From Saccharomycopsis phalli (lineage: Eukaryota > Ascomycota > Saccharomycetes > Ascoideales > Saccharomycopsidaceae), in the NCBI GenBank assembly GCA_020342235.1, contig CP073218.1, positions 248,001-312,000 on the forward strand: DNA of 64,000 bases. Reading direction: 5' to 3'. Made by a program: the position numbers and the translations under genes. The notes beneath the pieces were generated by a model. The model was not told where the DNA came from, did no database searches, and saw nothing but the letters and a program-made list of their open reading frames with translations. Positions 59,283-64,000 of the stretch are shown here, piece by piece (the first letter of the stretch is position 1; every line of letters begins with the position of its first letter).

Positions 59283-60722
59283 TTATCGTATCAAACGAGA
59301 TTTTCTTTTCTTGATCTCGTCGTTAACATTAATCTCGTCAAACTTGTTCTTCTTTTCCTCATCAATCTCAATCACTTCTTCATCATTTGCCTCTGGGCTT
59401 TCAAACTCTCCTACTAGCTGACTCATGATCTGTGATTTTCGTCGCACTTTACGGTCATCCTTATCTTTTTTCAACAAGTCAAACTTGTTCATTAAATTTG
59501 TATCAAACCCAGACTTCAATATCTGCGACGTTATGGGCGTCAATGATTCCGCATTTAATAGTGGCGAAGACGTAGTAAGTCGTCTGGCTCTAGGAGTGCG
59601 TGACGGAGAATTCGACTGCGATTTCAACACCGGTGAACTGACTTTGCTGACACTCCCAGGCTTTCTTACCAACTCATTGCGAAGCACCATCTTCTCAATT
59701 GCCACCAAGTCAGTGTCATACGTCACAGAATAAATCAACTTGGTTCGTCGGTTGAATTCGCGGAGCCAGAATTCGTTTCGAAACAACTCCCAGTTTTCCC
59801 TGATACTAGGGTTGAACACTCGCGAATTCAAGCTCAACTTCACACTAAATGTGCTACTCAAATTCATTTGATCATATTTGCTGTTCAATTGTAGCAACAC
59901 ACATTTTAAGCTCAAAATCTTCATGTAGCGAAGCACGTTCTGACTCCACAAAATGTTGCGGCTCAAAAAAAAATCCTTAAAGATAAACCCCTCCAGAAGA
60001 TTGATTAGCACATAGAGAACGATCTGAAGCAAATCTTTTAAACTATCAAATAAATTGTCCAGTATAGATTTTGGTAACTTAATAAGTCGCAAATTGAGCT
60101 GTCTCAAAGACTTGTTTGTAAGATAAAGGCATCGTCTCGGTATAACTATAGTTCGTTTGTACTCGCCGCTAATATGAAATAAAATAAGCGTAATCACCTG
60201 AAATGCCAACAAAAACTTAAGAATCACATTCATTGTGCTATTGGTTTTAAAGCCTGTGACAAAGTACAACCTCAAAAATACCATAGCGCTTGCCAGGATC
60301 ATTGTCAAATAGAAAGTAAAAAACTTAAATCGCAAGGACTGCTGTTCGGTGTATTGAATGCGCAAATTCTGCTCGAGTAATAGCAAATTTCTAAATATCT
60401 TGAACTGTTTGGAGTTAAAAGTACTCTTGATTTTCTTCTTGCGATCGGCTAACGACTCGCTGTCTTTCTTCTTTCGGCCCTTTCTGTTGGTAGGTGTCGG
60501 AGAGGGCGAACCCCTTCTCGACTGTTTAGGAGTAGACTCTTCCAAGTAAGGATCATTGGTTGTGCTCGGAGTTAAATCTTCGTCAAACTTTGGCAGCATT
60601 CTCAGACTGTCAGAAGAAAAAGACAAAGGTGAAGCAGAGGGAGATACCAGAGGTTCATGACCTAACGTAATTGGATCATTCAATAGTTCTTGGTCCAAGT
60701 CTACTGGAGGTCTAAGGGTCAT
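59283..60722 (-). CDS. SPO7: Nem1-Spo7 phosphatase regulatory subunit Spo7
   Basis: Spo7 binds and activates the Nem1 phosphatase in the ER/nuclear membrane, which dephosphorylates the lipin Pah1. 479 residues; S. cerevisiae has 259. A Ser/Pro-rich N-terminus (about 1-105) precedes the Spo7 core. The core begins FKIFRNLLLLEQNLRIQY, has two membrane helices (about 136-160 and 172-195), and then GEYKRTIVIPRRCLYLTNKSLRQ. A conserved C-terminal piece reads FNPSIRENWELFRNEFWLREFNRR. A long insert of about 90 residues separates the two conserved halves, and the tail beyond residue 345 is Ser/Lys/Glu-rich. No frame break accounts for the length. Confidence 0.82.
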   Translation of the reverse strand: MTLRPPVDLDQELLNDPITLGHEPLVSPSASPLSFSSDSLRMLPKFDEDLTPSTTNDPYLEESTPKQSRRGSPSPTPTNRKGRKKKDSESLADRKKKIKSTFNSKQFKIFRNLLLLEQNLRIQYTEQQSLRFKFFTFYLTMILASAMVFLRLYFVTGFKTNSTMNVILKFLLAFQVITLILFHISGEYKRTIVIPRRCLYLTNKSLRQLNLRLIKLPKSILDNLFDSLKDLLQIVLYVLINLLEGFIFKDFFLSRNILWSQNVLRYMKILSLKCVLLQLNSKYDQMNLSSTFSVKLSLNSRVFNPSIRENWELFRNEFWLREFNRRTKLIYSVTYDTDLVAIEKMVLRNELVRKPGSVSKVSSPVLKSQSNSPSRTPRARRLTTSSPLLNAESLTPITSQILKSGFDTNLMNKFDLLKKDKDDRKVRRKSQIMSQLVGEFESPEANDEEVIEIDEEKKNKFDEINVNDEIKKRKSRLIR

Positions 60723-62408
60723 GTCGGCTGACTTGGAAACAATTTGGTGACATGTTAATTAGTATCGCCAGATAAGGAAACTAATTAGGACGGGGCTTCA
60801 AACATGGGACTGTTGCTATGGGTCGAGTGAAATTGTGTCATGTCTGGAAGTTAAAATGGTCCTAATAAACAAAAAGAAATTTTGTAACCAATATTCCAGT
60901 CGTATTTCTTCAAATATATAGGATATGCTCTAAGAATTTAATGGAAAGGGCAAGAAAGTGATGTTTCTGCTTTTGTGACTTCTATGTGCCGTAGCAATGG
61001 GTCAATTAACTCAGATCGTGTGTCTCACGAGGCTATGTCTGCCAAGGGGCGTGGCTAAGATTTTAGCCCTGACAATAGAAAACTATAATTTTTAAGTTAT
61101 AATGAACAATCTGAATATTCAATGAACCAACAAAACATTCTGTGAAATCTCCTTTGTACTTAGTATTTCGTAGCTCAATTTATGCCAACAAAAAAAGTGG
61201 TAGCGTGTAGTAAAAAGAGATGCTTTGGCTTTCTTCGAATTTATTTACTTTCAACATCCTTCTAAGGCATACCTGCTTTCTTATCCTTTCTCTTCTCTTA
61301 AGCGAATTGACGTCATTAGGTGCATTCCAATTTTACAAATAGTACAGTTCTCCACTTCATTTATAGATAGCCAGACCTTTTAAATAGTCAGACAAATATG
61401 TTTTGGCTATTTTATCAAATTGTATATAAATCACAATATCACATAGCGCAGTGAAGTGATATATCGTAGACTGCCCATAGGACTAAAGATAAGATCCACA
61501 AAGGCATCGAGACAAAATTAGCTGGCAATGGCGGTCGGTTAATTTCTTTGACAGGATATATCTCTACTCTCCGTAGTAGGTGGCACTATCAAAATTCTTG
61601 TATATAATTTTCATAACCACCGAGACAAACTACAATTGCAATTGCAACAGTCACTTCCTAGCTGGACGTACCAAACATGACTGTTGGAGTTTTACTTTCA
61701 CTGTTTGAATTAGTCATGATTAATAGAATAATTTATACAAATGACTCGTTTATATTGAAATCCAGATAGATGGCTAATAATGAATTCATCATTTATCTTT
61801 TTAGGCAAAGCTTATCACGTTATAGTAATAGATACTCTCATAGTGTTCCAATGTAAAAATTGGTACATCTCTATTAAGCAGCACCAATGTATTATTAAGA
61901 CATGTTTTACTTGAGTTTTCTAGACTTCATGGAAACTGCATGTCTTAGTTAATGACGTTTAATCTGGCTATAGAGTGAATTACAACAATATCCTGCACCT
62001 GTTGATTTCAAATGAACCATCGATCAGAGACGCATTTTATTTAAATAATAATTTGATATTAATTAATCCCGGTAATAGTGCTCTCTGATATTCTGTACTG
62101 GAATGTGCTCAATAATTTTTACCAAATTGATGTAAATGAAATTCTGTCATCCGCAACAGCCGATGCACAATAAACTATTTCTAAAATACCCACTAGTTTT
62201 AATTATAAATATTCAATTAGAATATTACTGGATTTCTTCATGTAACTTACTATGCGACCAAGTCTCAGTCATCCACGCTTTTACCGAGTTTACTATCATA
62301 CACTTTGAAAAAAAAATGTTTTTTTACTATTATTATATTATTAATCTATTGATATCAAATGATTCCTTTTAAAACCTCGTTAACGTTCTGATGGTTCTAT
62401 AACTTTCC
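60723..62408. other. 1.7-kb gene-free region between SPO7 and SEC1
   Basis: The SPO7 5' flank plus the SEC1 3' flank. AT-rich, especially 61700-62360. The longest plus-strand frame is 78 codons (62136-62372), without a domain. No tRNA, repeat or clear snoRNA was seen. Confidence 0.5.
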
Positions 62409-64000
62409 TTATTTATGGCTTCTTTTAATAAACTTACCAAATTTATGCTTCTTTTCTTCCTTTTTTCCTGCCACCTTATCATTCGAGTTATACTTAACGT
62501 TGCTAGGATTATTAAACCCTGGATGACTAGGCTGTGGATTGCCTCGCGAGTAACCCTGGCCTTGTTGATGTGGTTGTTGATGTGGTTGATGATGTGGTTG
62601 TTGATGTGGTTGATGATGTGGTGGGGGTGGGGGTGGTGGAGTTTGCCTGATTCCACTATCAAACAAATACTGTGGTGGTTTTTCGGCGTTTTGCCGTTGT
62701 AATTTATAAGGGATTAATGGGTTTAGCTCCTTAGGGTTGCTATTTGTCAAATTTTGAACATTGAATATAGTCTCATTTGGTAAGAGAATATTTTCACTAC
62801 CCAAGTAAATGTCCTTGTTAAGACTCTTGCTTAGGTCATGTACTGCTTTAACTTCACCCGTAGTGATTCCTCCTATAATATAAAGAAAGATCTTCTGGCG
62901 CTTGGAATTTGCAGACGCAGACTTGGCCGCTGACCAGCTAGGTATTAACTTCTGGTTTCTGAGTGAAGTAGTAGAGGCCGGGGTCAGTAAGCTTGTCTCG
63001 TCTGACATTAAGTCATTGTATGCCTCATTAGCAAATTTAAACTCTCGTAGTTCGGCATTGTTATTTCTGGAGAGTTCTTTAATGATTTTGACAATTGCAG
63101 GTTGATAACGGGACGTTAAGCTACCAGAATTGTCGATTTCTCCGTATTGGATATTGTGTCCCTTCTTTTGATGATGATGTCCATCTGATTTCATGACATC
63201 TCTGTTGAGAATGCTCAAGTTTTTGAACACTTGAATGTAGCCAGGAATCTCACGCTCACCAACGCCCATAAAGTGCATCATCTTGGTTAAGTCAGACTCT
63301 AAAATTCCATCCTTTTTGGTTAATGCAAAGATCAAAAGCACACGAATCCGGTACTCCACATCCAAACCCTGCATGTTGTTTAAGAAAACCATCATATCAT
63401 CCACCAAATACAGATACTTCAACCGCAGCCCCTCATGGTCTGTCAGATCTGCCATGAAATTCTGCTCCAAGTTCACCATATCAAGCAATTTAAAGTCTTT
63501 GTTGATACCAAGAATACGCTCAATGAGCTGCTTGTGCATATACAAGAGCCGACGATCCTCGTCAAATTCCGCTGAGTTGGCCATAATATGCAACATGTCA
63601 GACGTGTTTTTCGCATCCATTCGGTTTACCAATAACGGATTGTCGGCAATTAACTGCTTAATGTCCTTATCAAGTTCATCATATGCACTAGCAATATCGA
63701 GGAATCTGTATCTGTCAAAGTACTTGTCTGAGCCTTGCTCACTGAGCTTTGACAACTTTCTCAACTTAGTTCCTCGCTCAGATTGTGAGGAGTAGAAGTA
63801 GATTTGGTTCTTCGAGTTGAATTCTCGCTTGGGAATATAATCATACACCATTGACTCATAAGTGAACTCATGCATAAATATGCTCAAGAGGTCAAGCGAA
63901 CGGTCGGCAACAAGCAACACTGATCTGTCGCTTGTGGAGGTGTCCGGGTTGAATCCAGGATTGCTTCTCAAATAATCATCAAGTCTTTCTTGTAATTTAG
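62409..64000 (-). CDS. SEC1: Sec1/Munc18 exocytosis protein Sec1, 5' end outside window
   Basis: Controls SNARE assembly of secretory vesicles with the plasma membrane. Only the C-terminal about 530 residues are inside; the frame is open through the right edge. Typical SM motifs are present: LLVADRSLDLLSIFMHEFTYESMVYD (domain 2), LLIFALTKKDGILESDLTKMM (domain 3), and KIFLYIIGGITTGEVKAVHDLS (C-terminal domain). A region rich in Pro, His and Gln (62522-62640) and a basic tail ending KFIKRSHK follow, beyond where the family core ends. Yeast Sec1 also has a C-terminal extension that binds SNAREs. Three CTG codons (63411, 63426, 63444) fall at hydrophilic positions of the alignment with Munc18 as I recall it. 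Confidence 0.93.
   Translation of the reverse strand, partial: KLQERLDDYLRSNPGFNPDTSTSDRSVLLVADRSLDLLSIFMHEFTYESMVYDYIPKREFNSKNQIYFYSSQSERGTKLRKLSKLSEQGSDKYFDRYRFLDIASAYDELDKDIKQLIADNPLLVNRMDAKNTSDMLHIMANSAEFDEDRRLLYMHKQLIERILGINKDFKLLDMVNLEQNFMADLTDHEGLRLKYLYLVDDMMVFLNNMQGLDVEYRIRVLLIFALTKKDGILESDLTKMMHFMGVGEREIPGYIQVFKNLSILNRDVMKSDGHHHQKKGHNIQYGEIDNSGSLTSRYQPAIVKIIKELSRNNNAELREFKFANEAYNDLMSDETSLLTPASTTSLRNQKLIPSWSAAKSASANSKRQKIFLYIIGGITTGEVKAVHDLSKSLNKDIYLGSENILLPNETIFNVQNLTNSNPKELNPLIPYKLQRQNAEKPPQYLFDSGIRQTPPPPPPPHHQPHQQPHHQPHQQPHQQGQGYSRGNPQPSHPGFNNPSNVKYNSNDKVAGKKEEKKHKFGKFIKRSHK
62522..62640 (-). repeat. SEC1: His/Pro/Gln-rich codon repeats in the SEC1 tail
   Basis: Short CAC/CAA/CCA repeats give units such as HHQPHQQP after a run of six or more Pro. 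The tract lies in the non-conserved C-terminal extension and is probably length-variable. Confidence 0.9.

Noticed and set aside
62136-62372. 78-codon frame near the SEC1 3' end
   Set aside because: Very AT-rich, Lys/Ile/Tyr/Phe-biased, no domain; fits random AT-rich DNA.
1-64000. Search by eye for transposons, virus-like elements, CRISPR arrays and extra tRNAs
   Set aside because: No polymerase, integrase or transposase-like protein, no long terminal repeats and no second B-box cloverleaf were found.

Overview
The window is nuclear DNA of a budding yeast (Saccharomycotina). It is moderately AT-rich and carries about 30 protein genes, nearly all single-exon, plus one tRNA-Lys(CTT). The two introns I can place are very short (45 and 42 nt). 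Several facts point to a CTG-clade (CUG-Ser) yeast. CTG codons are very scarce in conserved genes: none in UAP1 and one in LCB3. Where I can line them up from memory with relatives (ERB1, two GH5 glucanases, PIC2, SEC1), they mostly fall at small or polar positions rather than Leu positions. Translations quoted here use the standard code, so Leu written for CTG may really be Ser (or Ala). I cannot name the genus.

Layout. 1-8 kb: a HOS4-like ankyrin protein (cut by the left edge), HSP10 with an intron directly after its ATG, and a tandem pair of GH5 exo-1,3-beta-glucanases, the second with a Ser/Thr-rich stalk. 8.5-17 kb: a Dal5/Tna1-like MFS transporter, a 3.4-kb gene-free stretch, tRNA-Lys, an ASH1-like GATA factor, a small unknown protein and a Sur7/PalI-type membrane protein. 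18-23.5 kb: a possible small secreted peptide and two repeat-rich GPI-type wall proteins, one with an internally duplicated ectodomain. 23.9-32 kb: an NCLX-type cation/Ca exchanger, a Zn2Cys6 regulator, DUT1, a LETM1/Mdm38 protein and the U2 snRNP protein MSL1.

33-51.5 kb: KRE9/KNH1, UAP1, PIC2, MAD1, a PH-domain protein, ERB1, an RGC1/ASK10-type PH protein and a PFK26-type 6-phosphofructo-2-kinase. 53-64 kb: a DAHP-synthase-like protein that has lost almost all catalytic and metal-binding residues, a CLN3-like G1 cyclin, LCB3/YSR3, SPO7 and SEC1 (cut by the right edge).

Common themes are the cell surface (GH5 pair, KRE9, UAP1, two GPI proteins, a Sur7-like protein), mitochondria (HSP10, LETM1, PIC2, possibly the exchanger) and the cell cycle (DUT1 with an ACGCGT box, MAD1, CLN3-like, ASH1-like). 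No operon logic is expected. I saw no transposon, virus-like element, CRISPR array or rRNA. The strongest unusual observation is the spliced, full-length DAHP-synthase pseudoenzyme at 52985-54334.
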